From NCBI RefSeq assembly GCF_029869925.1, contig NZ_CP118605.1, forward strand, positions 186,001 to 250,000: 64,000 nt of DNA, written 5' to 3'. Both the position numbers and the translations under genes were made by a program. The stretch's first letter is position 1; each line of letters opens with the position of its first letter. The notes below the pieces were generated by a model, which searched no databases, was not told where the DNA came from, and saw only the letters and a list, made by a program, of their open reading frames with translations. Below, in pieces: positions 43,589 through 51,988 of this stretch. Source of the stretch: Microbulbifer bruguierae (GTDB lineage: Bacteria > Pseudomonadota > Gammaproteobacteria > Pseudomonadales > Cellvibrionaceae).

Positions 43589-45190
43589 ATGTCTGCGCAG
43601 AAACAACGTCAATATCCATCCATTCTGGTTATCGTCGCCGTTTCGATCTGGGTGACGGTAACCGGTAACTTTGCATTCTTTTCCAATTTGTTCGCCATAT
43701 ATCCGGTTTCCTGGAAGAATGCAGGGTTCATCTCTTCTCTGGTCATACTACTGATTGCATTGACCAACATCCTGATATCGACCTTCGCGATTGGGCGTTT
43801 GTATAAGCCGTTACTTATGATCGTCCTGCTGGTTTCAACAGCGTCGGCATACTTTATGGATACCTACAATGTCGTTATCAGCAGTGAGATACTCCAAAGT
43901 GCGTTGCAAACCGATGCATCCGAGTCGCTGGGACTGCTAAATGCCAGGCTATTTATTTATCTGGTATTTTCCGGCGTTCTTCCCTGCACCCTGCTTTGGT
44001 TCATGCCTGTCAGTAAACAGGCGGTAATTCGAGAGGCACTGTCTCGTGGAAAGCTAATTGTCTTGTCCGGTGCTGCAATTATTTTGATGCTGTTTCTGTT
44101 TAGTAGTAGCTATGCGTCGTTTTTTCGAGAGCATAAATCGGTTCGCTTCTATTCAAACCCTGAAACACCGGTATACACGGCGATAAAATACGTCCAGGGG
44201 AAGCTCGAAGATAGCGATGACACGTCATTTAAGAAAATTGGTCTGGATGCCAGACAGGAAGTGTCGGATCGAAAACGGCGGCTAATTATTTTGGTGGTTG
44301 GAGAAACCGCACGATGGGATCACTTTTCACTGAATGGATATACGAAAATCACGAACCCTATGCTGGCCGAACGGAATGTGTTCAGTTTCGATAACGTTTG
44401 GTCCTGTGGTACCGCTACTGCAGTGTCCGTACCCTGTATGTTCTCGCTGTTGGACAGAAAAAATTACCGTGAAAAGGTAGCCAAATCGACCGACAATGTG
44501 CTGGATATCGCTGAGCGGGCCGGAATAAATGTGGCGTGGATGGACAATAATTCTGACTCCAAAGGCGTTGCGCTTAGGGTTCCATATACCAGCTATCGAA
44601 CTCCAGAATTGAATCCATATTGCGATGATGAATGCCGCGATATCGGTATGCTCGAGGGTGTCAGGAAGCTGGTTTCAGCTTCTTTATCCGGCGATATTTT
44701 GGTCGTTTTGCATCAGATGGGGAGTCACGGGCCTGAATATGCGAAGCGGTACCCGAAGTCTTTTGAACGGTTTAAGCCGAGTTGCTCCAGCAACTTGCTC
44801 GAAAAGTGTAGCCAGGAAGAAATTGATAACGCCTATGATAACTCGATTCTCTATACAGACTTTTTTCTTGGTCACGTGATTGACTACTTGCGCTCTGTGT
44901 CGATGGAGTTTTCTCCGGCGATGCTCTACGTTAGTGATCATGGAGAGTCTCTGGGTGAAAATGGTATTTTTTTACATGGTTTTCCCTATGCGTTTGCACC
45001 GGAATCCCAGAAGCATATCCCAATGATATTCTGGGCTGGGAATGAGTTTGGGCGGGAACATCGAAAATTGAAGGAACAGGGCTTCGAGCATAGAGAGTTC
45101 ACTCAAGACAATCTGTTTCATACTCTGCTGGGACTTCTTGATGTGAAGACCGAAGTGTATCAGCCGAAGTTGGATATCTTTTATCCGTGA
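43589..45190 (+). CDS. eptA: EptA-like phosphoethanolamine transferase
   Basis: 533 residues. Five N-terminal membrane helices (up to about residue 175), then a periplasmic alkaline-phosphatase-like domain. Metal and nucleophile motifs are GETARWDHFSLNGY, CGTATAVSVPCMFS (Cys273; catalytic Thr at 275 or 277), HQMGSHGPEY and SDHGESLGENG. Paired cysteines such as the NPYCDDECRD pair match the family's disulphides. It moves phosphoethanolamine from phosphatidylethanolamine to lipid A, lowering negative charge and raising polymyxin tolerance. The next gene overlaps by 4 bp. Adjacent two-component genes support induced expression. Confidence 0.92.
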   Translation: MSAQKQRQYPSILVIVAVSIWVTVTGNFAFFSNLFAIYPVSWKNAGFISSLVILLIALTNILISTFAIGRLYKPLLMIVLLVSTASAYFMDTYNVVISSEILQSALQTDASESLGLLNARLFIYLVFSGVLPCTLLWFMPVSKQAVIREALSRGKLIVLSGAAIILMLFLFSSSYASFFREHKSVRFYSNPETPVYTAIKYVQGKLEDSDDTSFKKIGLDARQEVSDRKRRLIILVVGETARWDHFSLNGYTKITNPMLAERNVFSFDNVWSCGTATAVSVPCMFSLLDRKNYREKVAKSTDNVLDIAERAGINVAWMDNNSDSKGVALRVPYTSYRTPELNPYCDDECRDIGMLEGVRKLVSASLSGDILVVLHQMGSHGPEYAKRYPKSFERFKPSCSSNLLEKCSQEEIDNAYDNSILYTDFFLGHVIDYLRSVSMEFSPAMLYVSDHGESLGENGIFLHGFPYAFAPESQKHIPMIFWAGNEFGREHRKLKEQGFEHREFTQDNLFHTLLGLLDVKTEVYQPKLDIFYP

Positions 45191-45909
45191 ATATTCGAAG
45201 TTTTCTGGTCCAGCTGGGGATAGGGCTTTCCCTGTTGGCTATTACGATTCTGGTGTTCGAGCTGACAGAGCTCGACTTGTGGGTGCAGGATAACTTTTAT
45301 ATTTCCGGTACTGCGCACTGGTTAGTTGATAAGCACAACGATTTTTTTCGGCTCGTCTTCTACTCCGGACCCAAGGCGGTGCTGCATGTATTGTTCGTGT
45401 TGGCCCTGGTTACATTAACACTCTCGAAAAAAAGCAAGTGGGTCCAGCGCCATGAACCGGGAATAGTGATCGTGTTGCTGTCCACGATCGCAACGGTGCT
45501 TCTTGTCGGTTTCCTGAAGGATGTCACTGATGTGCCATGTCCGAGTCAGTTGACGATCTATGGTGGAGACTACCCTATTAGTAGCTTTTGGATTCATACT
45601 CTATCGCCTGAGCAGGCGGCTCGGGCCCGCTGCTTTCCCGCTGGTCATGCGAGCGGTGGATTTGCATTACTCTCCCTTGCTTTCCTGTTTCGGCGTCAGG
45701 TGAATCGTTGGTGTGGCTTTGCTTTGGGCATGGGGCTCGGTTGGATCCTGGGTGTTTACAAAATGCTTATCGGTGACCATTTTTTGAGCCACACCTTGGT
45801 GACCATGTGCCTGGCATGGATCGTCACAATAGCGGTTGCGATGGCTGTTACTCGCCTGTACCGCCGTTATCCGAAAGGGTTTTCCGGAAAGGCGTCTGAG
45901 CCCCACTGA
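45187..45909 (+). CDS. PAP2-family lipid phosphatase
   Basis: 240 residues from GTG, 4-bp overlap with eptA. Six membrane helices. The phosphatase motifs are KDVTDVPCP (motif 1, with CP replacing RP), FPAGHASGG (motif 2, catalytic His) and IGDHFLSH (motif 3). The motif-3 Arg is replaced by Gly, as in a membrane PAP2 subgroup found next to eptA genes. It probably dephosphorylates undecaprenyl pyrophosphate, lipid A or the diacylglycerol-related by-product of EptA; which one cannot be read from sequence. Confidence 0.87.
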   Translation: MNIRSFLVQLGIGLSLLAITILVFELTELDLWVQDNFYISGTAHWLVDKHNDFFRLVFYSGPKAVLHVLFVLALVTLTLSKKSKWVQRHEPGIVIVLLSTIATVLLVGFLKDVTDVPCPSQLTIYGGDYPISSFWIHTLSPEQAARARCFPAGHASGGFALLSLAFLFRRQVNRWCGFALGMGLGWILGVYKMLIGDHFLSHTLVTMCLAWIVTIAVAMAVTRLYRRYPKGFSGKASEPH

Positions 45910-45927
45910 GTGGTTGAACGTCCTTCG

Positions 45928-45944
45928 TTGACAATTTTTTGACA
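45928..45944 (+). promoter_or_regulatory. TTGACA-N5-TTGACA direct repeat upstream of the ltaS-like gene
   Basis: TTGACA at 45928-45933 and 45939-45944, 11 bp apart, spacer ATTTT. Same half-site, spacing and A/T spacer as the repeat before eptA, and 58 bp before the start codon. Confidence 0.55.
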
Positions 45945-46001
45945 ATTGGCCTGATAGATTTCGGGCATTGAAGTCAAATTGTTAACAGCGAAGATCCTTT
46001 T

Positions 46002-47939
46002 ATGTATCGTCACAGGGCCCTGGTAGTCACAGGAAAATTTATTGCTTGTACGCTTTTGGTTTTATTGGCATCCAGGTTGTATCTGTGCATTGCCTATTTT
46101 GACCGGATTGGTTCATTTTCTGGTGTCATTGAAATTGTTCTAAATGGTATTCGTGTTGACCTGGTGCTGATGGGGTATCTATATACCTTACCGTTGCTTG
46201 CAGGTATTTGGATATCGGACGGGAAGCGTTCCAGGTACTTCAGTCGGTTATTAATGGCTTGGCTGCTACTTGCATTGGTCCTGGTTGTCTTTTTGGAAGT
46301 CGTAACCCCGGAATTCATTCGTGAGTATGACATTCGCCCAAATCGACTGTTCATTGATTACCTGATTTACCCCCACGAAGTTTTCAGTATGTTATGGCAA
46401 GGATACAAACTTGCTATCGCGTGGTCCGTTGGCGGCGTTGCGCTGGCATTACTTCTGGGGCGAAAGCTATTGGCTGGGACGGAGCTACTCGGCGAGCCTG
46501 GCTCGGTGGGGAGAAAGGTTGTATTGACAGTCGTGGTGGTTCTGGTCAGCCTCTTTGCAACCCGTTCGAGTCTCCAGCACCGCCCGTTTAATCCATCGAT
46601 GGTGTATTTCAGTAATGACAACCTGGTGAATTCATTTGTTCTGAATTCAGCTTATTCGGTGCTTTATGCCGTATACAATACCTCGTCTGAAGCACAGGCC
46701 TCTGACCTGTATGGTCGCATGAGTTACGAGGATGTGATCGCCAGCGTCAGGCTCGGAGCTGATCAATCCGGAATACCTTTCGAATCCAGTGAAATTCCCA
46801 CATTAAGGGATCACCTCGCATCAAATTCTGGGACGAGAAAAAATATCGTAATTTTGTTGCAGGAGAGTCTGGGCGCGCGGTTTGTTGGGAATTTGGGCGG
46901 TGAGGATCTTACCCCGAACCTGGATGTATTGATGGAAAAGGGGTGGCAGTTCACTCATGCCTACGCGACAGGTACGCGCTCGGTTCGAGGAATAGAGGCA
47001 GTATTTACCGGGTTTTCTCCCGGGCCGTCACGCTCGGTGGTAAAGCTTGATAAAAGTCAGACGGACTTTTTTACCCTGGCATCTTTTCTGCAAAGTCGCG
47101 ATTACTTCACTCAGTTCATTTACGGGGGAGAGAGTCATTTTGACAATATGAAGAGTTTTTTCCTCGGTAATGGTGTGGAGGATGTTCGCGATCTGGCAAC
47201 CTTTAGCAATCCCGGGTTTGTGGGTTCCTGGGGGGCGTCCGACCAGGATTTGTATCGGGAAGTACACCAACAGTTTTTGACCTTGAATCAGCGTTCACAG
47301 CCTTTCTTCAGTCTGGTATTTACTACATCCAATCACAGTCCCTGGGAATACCCTGACGGATGTCCCGCAAGTTATGCTGGTGATAGAGCCAGTAGAGAAA
47401 ATGCTATTCGCTATGCAGACTGTGCTCTGGGGGAATTTATCCGCAAGGCGGAAAAATCCAATTATTGGAAGGACACGATTTTCCTTGTCATTGCCGACCA
47501 CGATTCTCGCGTGCATGGCTCAAATCTGGTTCCAATTGACCACTTCAGGATTCCCGCCCTTATTCTTGGTGGCGGTGTGGAGGCGAAGGTCGATGATCGG
47601 TTGGTTTCGCAGATTGATTTCCCAACCACGCTTCTGTCTCTCGCCGGTGTCAGCGGGGCACATCCGATGCTAGGATTTGACCTGAGCAGAGATGTCCCCG
47701 TGGATAAACAGCGGGCAATGTTGCAATACGGAGAGAACTTCTCATGGCTGGGCGTGGATCATGCGGTAATTTTACGCCCGCACCTCCCGCCTAAAGTTTA
47801 CTCCCACGATGGCCACCATTTACTCAAGGAGTTGGACCCCAGGGAGTATGCGGAGGAAATCTTGCATGTTCGTGGAAATGCCCTTTGGAGTAACCTGGCA
47901 TATTCCTCCAAGCTGTATCGTCAGCCGAAAACACTCTAG
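46002..47939 (+). CDS. LTA-synthase-family sulfatase-fold transferase
   Basis: 645 residues. Five membrane helices (to about 205) and a periplasmic catalytic domain beginning KNIVILLQESLGARFVG. The nucleophile region is THAYATGTRSVRGIEAV, with further metal residues in FTTSNHSPWEYP and IADHDSRVHG. Gram-negative members include phosphoglycerol transferases (OpgB-like) that modify periplasmic glucans or other glycolipids; no teichoic acid is expected here. It follows the eptA-PAP2 genes and shares their upstream repeat. Its stop codon overlaps that of the convergent S9 peptidase. Confidence 0.88.
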   Translation: MYRHRALVVTGKFIACTLLVLLASRLYLCIAYFDRIGSFSGVIEIVLNGIRVDLVLMGYLYTLPLLAGIWISDGKRSRYFSRLLMAWLLLALVLVVFLEVVTPEFIREYDIRPNRLFIDYLIYPHEVFSMLWQGYKLAIAWSVGGVALALLLGRKLLAGTELLGEPGSVGRKVVLTVVVVLVSLFATRSSLQHRPFNPSMVYFSNDNLVNSFVLNSAYSVLYAVYNTSSEAQASDLYGRMSYEDVIASVRLGADQSGIPFESSEIPTLRDHLASNSGTRKNIVILLQESLGARFVGNLGGEDLTPNLDVLMEKGWQFTHAYATGTRSVRGIEAVFTGFSPGPSRSVVKLDKSQTDFFTLASFLQSRDYFTQFIYGGESHFDNMKSFFLGNGVEDVRDLATFSNPGFVGSWGASDQDLYREVHQQFLTLNQRSQPFFSLVFTTSNHSPWEYPDGCPASYAGDRASRENAIRYADCALGEFIRKAEKSNYWKDTIFLVIADHDSRVHGSNLVPIDHFRIPALILGGGVEAKVDDRLVSQIDFPTTLLSLAGVSGAHPMLGFDLSRDVPVDKQRAMLQYGENFSWLGVDHAVILRPHLPPKVYSHDGHHLLKELDPREYAEEILHVRGNALWSNLAYSSKLYRQPKTL

Positions 47940-49897
47940 GTCGTTGGCAGGTTAGCAATCTGGATGCCTGGGCCGGGTTGGGGCAGGGTAAACCCGCAGA
48001 TGCGACTATAAAATTCGAGCTCGCCTTCCAGTGCCATTTTAATACTGCTGGCGGCGCGGAAGCCGTGGCCTTCATCTGCAAAGGTAATATAGGCTACCGG
48101 AATTCCCCGCTGCTCCAGTGCTTTGACCATGGCTTCGGCCTGATTTGGCGGCACAACTTTATCTTCCATACCCTGGAAAAAAATCACCGGGCATTGCAGC
48201 TGTTCGATATGGTTGATGGGGGATCTTGCTTGGTAAGTGGCTTCCGCTTCGGGCCAGGGACCGACCAGCTTGTCCAGGTAACGGGACTCAAATTTGTGTG
48301 TGTCACGGGCGAGGGTGGTTAGATCGCCAATGCCATAATGGCTGGCACCAGCGGAAAACGTATCGTGGAATGTCAGTGCCGCCAATACGGTATAGCCTCC
48401 AGCACTGCCGCCCTTGATCAACAGGCGCGCAGGATCTGCAAGTCCTTTGCGTACCAGGAAGTCTGCGCCCGCACAAACATCTTCGACATCCAGGATGCCC
48501 CACTGGTCTTTGAGTCGGTCGCGATACGCGCGGCCATAACCTGTGCTGCCGGAATAATTCACATCAAGAATGGCAAAGCCACGGCTGGTCCAGTATTGCA
48601 CCTTGAGATTGAGCCCCGCGGATGTCGCGCCGGTAGGGCCGCCATGACTGAACACGATCAGTGGTGGTAATTCACCTTCCGGTGCCTCAAACCGCGGGTT
48701 GCAGGGTGGGTAGTAGAACGCATGTACGTTGCGCTCGCCGACGGTGTATTCAATGGCCTGGGCATGGGACAGCAAATCGGTGGGGAGCGAGATGCTGCTG
48801 CTACTGGCAAGGGTCTCGAAACAATCGCGAACGGTGTCATAGCGTGCGATCGACGGGAATTCCGCCGGACCGCTGGTAATGAACAGTGCTTTTCCGTCCT
48901 CGCAACAGATACCTTCAAAGTCGCAGCCGGGGTGTTCCAGCGTTCTGTGTACACCGCTGGCGAGATTGAGTATTCCCAGTTGCCAACACCCATTTTCACT
49001 GAAGGTACAGAACAGTGTATCGCAGTCCAGAAAGCCGTAGGTGGACATACCAAAGACCCATTGGGGCGTGGCGAATTCGGCGGCTTTGTTCCACAGGGGC
49101 CGCTCATCTCCCAGACAGTAGAGGTTCCACCAGTTGTTGCGGTCGGAAACATACAGCAGCTCGCCGTTCGGGGACCACCGTGGTTGAAAAATGGATTCCC
49201 CAGGCGCGCCGGCGACCTTGCGGGTCGTGGTCGGTATGCCCTCGGGGTTTAGCTCCGCCAGCATCAATTCCGTTGCGTCCCACGGCATATTCGGATGGTG
49301 CCACTGTAGAAAACTCAGCTGGTTGTGGTCCGGGCTGATCGCTGGGTTGGAGTAAAAGTCTGCGCCTTCCACCAGTACCTGCGGTGCCTCTGTGCCGTGG
49401 ATATTCACCGCGACGATACAGGCAATGGCTTCGTGGTCCTGCAGGCGTTCATCTTCCTGAATACAGATCAGGCGCTGACGCGCGCTGTCAAGAACAAGGT
49501 CGGCGTAGCGAAATGGACCCTCCGGTGTTAATGGCTCCGGCACCTTGCTGTCCAGGGACATGCGATAAATACGCTGATCCGCTGCCAGCACAAAGTAGAC
49601 CCATCCGTCACTCACGGTAAAGCTGCCACCGCCGTATTCATGTGCTTTCGAGCGCACACTCAGGGGCGCGGGCAACAGATCCTTTTTCCCCTGCGCCTCA
49701 CTGTACTCCACCAGCACGGAACGGCCTTTTTCCGCCGGGCGAGACTCCAGCCAGTAGGCGCGGCCGTCAGCCAGGCAGGTTTCGCTTAGTCGCACATTGC
49801 CGGAAGTCAGCAATTTTGCGCTGATCTCTGAGGTCCAGCTGCCGAAAGGTGCTTTTGTACAGGTGGCGCTGGTTCGCGAAGGCGTAGTTTCAGGCAT
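47936..49897 (-). CDS. S9-family prolyl oligopeptidase-like serine peptidase
   Basis: 653 residues from the ATG at 49897; in-frame starts up to 50038 are possible but add sequence without similarity. N-terminal beta-propeller (to about 390; repeats such as GTEAPQVLVEGADF and QPRWSPNGELLYVSD). C-terminal alpha/beta hydrolase with nucleophile IKGGSAGGYTVLAAL, Asp in FFQGMEDKVVPPNQ and His in FADEGHGF. It cleaves short peptides, probably in the cytoplasm as no signal peptide is seen. The stop codons of this gene and of the convergent ltaS-like gene share the sequence CTAG. Confidence 0.9.
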   Translation of the reverse strand: MPETTPSRTSATCTKAPFGSWTSEISAKLLTSGNVRLSETCLADGRAYWLESRPAEKGRSVLVEYSEAQGKKDLLPAPLSVRSKAHEYGGGSFTVSDGWVYFVLAADQRIYRMSLDSKVPEPLTPEGPFRYADLVLDSARQRLICIQEDERLQDHEAIACIVAVNIHGTEAPQVLVEGADFYSNPAISPDHNQLSFLQWHHPNMPWDATELMLAELNPEGIPTTTRKVAGAPGESIFQPRWSPNGELLYVSDRNNWWNLYCLGDERPLWNKAAEFATPQWVFGMSTYGFLDCDTLFCTFSENGCWQLGILNLASGVHRTLEHPGCDFEGICCEDGKALFITSGPAEFPSIARYDTVRDCFETLASSSSISLPTDLLSHAQAIEYTVGERNVHAFYYPPCNPRFEAPEGELPPLIVFSHGGPTGATSAGLNLKVQYWTSRGFAILDVNYSGSTGYGRAYRDRLKDQWGILDVEDVCAGADFLVRKGLADPARLLIKGGSAGGYTVLAALTFHDTFSAGASHYGIGDLTTLARDTHKFESRYLDKLVGPWPEAEATYQARSPINHIEQLQCPVIFFQGMEDKVVPPNQAEAMVKALEQRGIPVAYITFADEGHGFRAASSIKMALEGELEFYSRICGFTLPQPGPGIQIANLPTT

Positions 49898-50058
49898 GGG
49901 CTGGTGAATACTCTGCAAAGACGTGGCGTGAGAAAATTTGCCCGCCATTTTACGTTGGTCCCGGGCTGGTACAAGCGGTGCTTGAATCTCCGGGACAACA
50001 GTATGGTTGAGCGGGCAATATTTTAGTTGCCGGGTCAATCACACCGGCTGCTAGTCTT

Positions 50059-50097
50059 AGATTGTATGCCTCTTTAAGGGGCCAAAGACGCCAATCT
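50059..50097 (+). promoter_or_regulatory. Possible structured leader of the AGCS symporter mRNA
   Basis: AGATTG (50059-50064) can pair with CAATCT (50092-50097), enclosing an inner hairpin GCCTCT...AGGGGC. It lies 56 bp before the symporter start. It does not match the glycine-riboswitch core that often precedes such genes. Confidence 0.25.
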
Positions 50098-50153
50098 TGA
50101 GAATGCGCCCCCTATGTTGACGCTTAAGGTGGGATGCGCTTGTGGAGTTGCCT

Positions 50154-51677
50154 ATGCAGGGATTCCTGGATGGCCTGGGAGCACTGGTCTCCTGGGGCAA
50201 TAACCTTACCTGGGGTGGTATTGGTGGTGTCTGGTGGCTGGGCATATTGATCGTCGCGCTGTTGCCGGCGGGTGTCTACTTCACCGTGCGCACCCGTTTT
50301 GTACAGTTCCGTGGCTTCTGCCAGATGCTGCGGGTAATGGGGCACAGTTTCCGTAAAGAGCACGACGATTCCGTGTCTTCGTTTCAGGCATTTGCCACCA
50401 GTGCTGCGGCGCGGGTGGGTACCGGAAATATCGCCGGGGTGGCGGTGGCGATCACAGCCGGTGGTCCCGGTGCGGTGTTCTGGATGTGGGTGGTAGCGAT
50501 GTTGGGTATGGCCACCAGCCTGATTGAAAATACGCTGGCGCAGACATTCAAGGAGCAGGGCGAGGTTCACGGCACGTTTCGTGGCGGTCCCGCCTACTAC
50601 ATCGATAAGGGATTGGGGCGACGCTGGAAATGGCTGTCGATCGTATTTTCTGTGTTCCTGGTGATCTGCTTCGGTTTCTTTTTTAACGCGGTGCAGTCCA
50701 ACGCGATGGCGGAAGCCATTCACGCGGCCTGGGGTATCAATCCATTGCTGGTCGGCGTGCTGATCTCGGTACTGGCGGCGATCATTGTCTTTGGTGGTAT
50801 CCAGTCCATCGGCCGGTTTGCCGGCATAGTGGTGCCGATTATGGCGCTCTGCTACCTCGCCATTGCCCTGTTTGTGATTTTCGCCAATATTTCCAGGGTG
50901 CCGGAAGTCTTCGGGATCATCATCAGCAACGCCTTCGGTTTTCAGGAGGCCGGTGCCGGCGCTTTTGGGGCGGTAGTGGCAAATGGGATCAAGCGCGGGT
51001 TGTTCTCCAATGAGGCGGGCATGGGGTCTTCACCCAATGTGGGGGCGGCTGCGGATGTAAAGCACCCGGTGGTGCAAGGCTATGTGCAAATGGCCTCGGT
51101 GTTTCTCGATACGATGATGATCTGCAGCGCAACGGCGGCGATCATTCTGCTCAGTAATGTCGAACTGAGCGGCATGGTGGAGGGGGTTACACTGACACAG
51201 TCTGCACTGTCCAGTCAGGTGGGCAGTTGGGGCAACAGTTTTATTGCCTTGGCTCTACTGTTCTTTGCCTTTACTTCCATCATTGCCAATTACTACTACG
51301 CGGAAACCAATATTTTTTATCTTTGGCACACGCGTTTCTCCATTTTCTGTTACCGCGCGCTGTATATCGCTTTTATCCTGTTTGGTGCCTGGGTAGCCTG
51401 GAGTGGCAGTGAAGGCAATTTCCAACTGCTGTGGAATATGGCGGATATGTCGATGGGCTTTATGGCCTCTGCCAACCTGCTGGCCATGTTGCTGTTGTCA
51501 GGAGTGGCGCTCAGGGTTTTTGCGGACTACGAAGGCCAAATCAAACGCGGGATTAAAGAACCGGTATTTGACGCAAGCCGCCATAAGATTCCGGGTATAG
51601 AGCCGGATGTCTGGCGCGGTGGGCCGCATATTCCTGGTGAGCACGGCGGCCCGCCAGAGCATCAGCAAAAAAAGTAG
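50154..51677 (+). CDS. Alanine/glycine:cation symporter (AGCS family)
   Basis: 507 residues from the ATG with GGAG seven bases upstream; a GTG four codons earlier is in frame. About eleven membrane helices. Family motifs are ARVGTGNIAGVAVAITAGGPGAVFWMW and GLFSNEAGMGSSPNVGAAAD. It imports alanine or glycine with Na+ (or H+). The C-terminal tail (about 455-507) is polar and cytoplasmic. Monocistronic; divergent from the S9 peptidase gene across about 256 bp. Confidence 0.93.
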   Translation: MQGFLDGLGALVSWGNNLTWGGIGGVWWLGILIVALLPAGVYFTVRTRFVQFRGFCQMLRVMGHSFRKEHDDSVSSFQAFATSAAARVGTGNIAGVAVAITAGGPGAVFWMWVVAMLGMATSLIENTLAQTFKEQGEVHGTFRGGPAYYIDKGLGRRWKWLSIVFSVFLVICFGFFFNAVQSNAMAEAIHAAWGINPLLVGVLISVLAAIIVFGGIQSIGRFAGIVVPIMALCYLAIALFVIFANISRVPEVFGIIISNAFGFQEAGAGAFGAVVANGIKRGLFSNEAGMGSSPNVGAAADVKHPVVQGYVQMASVFLDTMMICSATAAIILLSNVELSGMVEGVTLTQSALSSQVGSWGNSFIALALLFFAFTSIIANYYYAETNIFYLWHTRFSIFCYRALYIAFILFGAWVAWSGSEGNFQLLWNMADMSMGFMASANLLAMLLLSGVALRVFADYEGQIKRGIKEPVFDASRHKIPGIEPDVWRGGPHIPGEHGGPPEHQQKK

Positions 51678-51988
51678 CCGTTGCCGTATCCCGGGGTCCG
51701 CATTTAACCCTTCGCACGCATTTTCGCCGATACCTCTGAGCAACAGGTTCAAACTTCAATCACTATTGCGGTGAGAGTTGGTCGCCGCTTCCGCTGTGAC
51801 ACCAGTCAGCGTTCCTGTAAGGCTGCGGTCCCGCCACAAACGTCTGAGAACCAGTGCGCACCCGCGTACGCTGGATTCCATTAATCTCCCCTCATTGATG
51901 CTTCGCCACCGCCACGATGTGCTGCGCTGAGGCGTTTGTTCTGTTTTCGGGGCCAGGAATTTCAAAAGTAAGGGGGAGGGAGCCGTTG
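51678..51988. other. Intergenic region without recognised features
   Basis: 311 bp between the symporter and the M48-like gene. I see no convincing hairpin terminator, tRNA or ORF. The last 20 bases hold a strong ribosome site (GGGGGAGG) for the next gene, whose promoter should be here. Confidence 0.5.

Noticed and set aside
50041..50153. Glycine riboswitch before the AGCS symporter
   Set aside because: The conserved core sequences of the glycine riboswitch are absent; only a simple stem-loop is seen.
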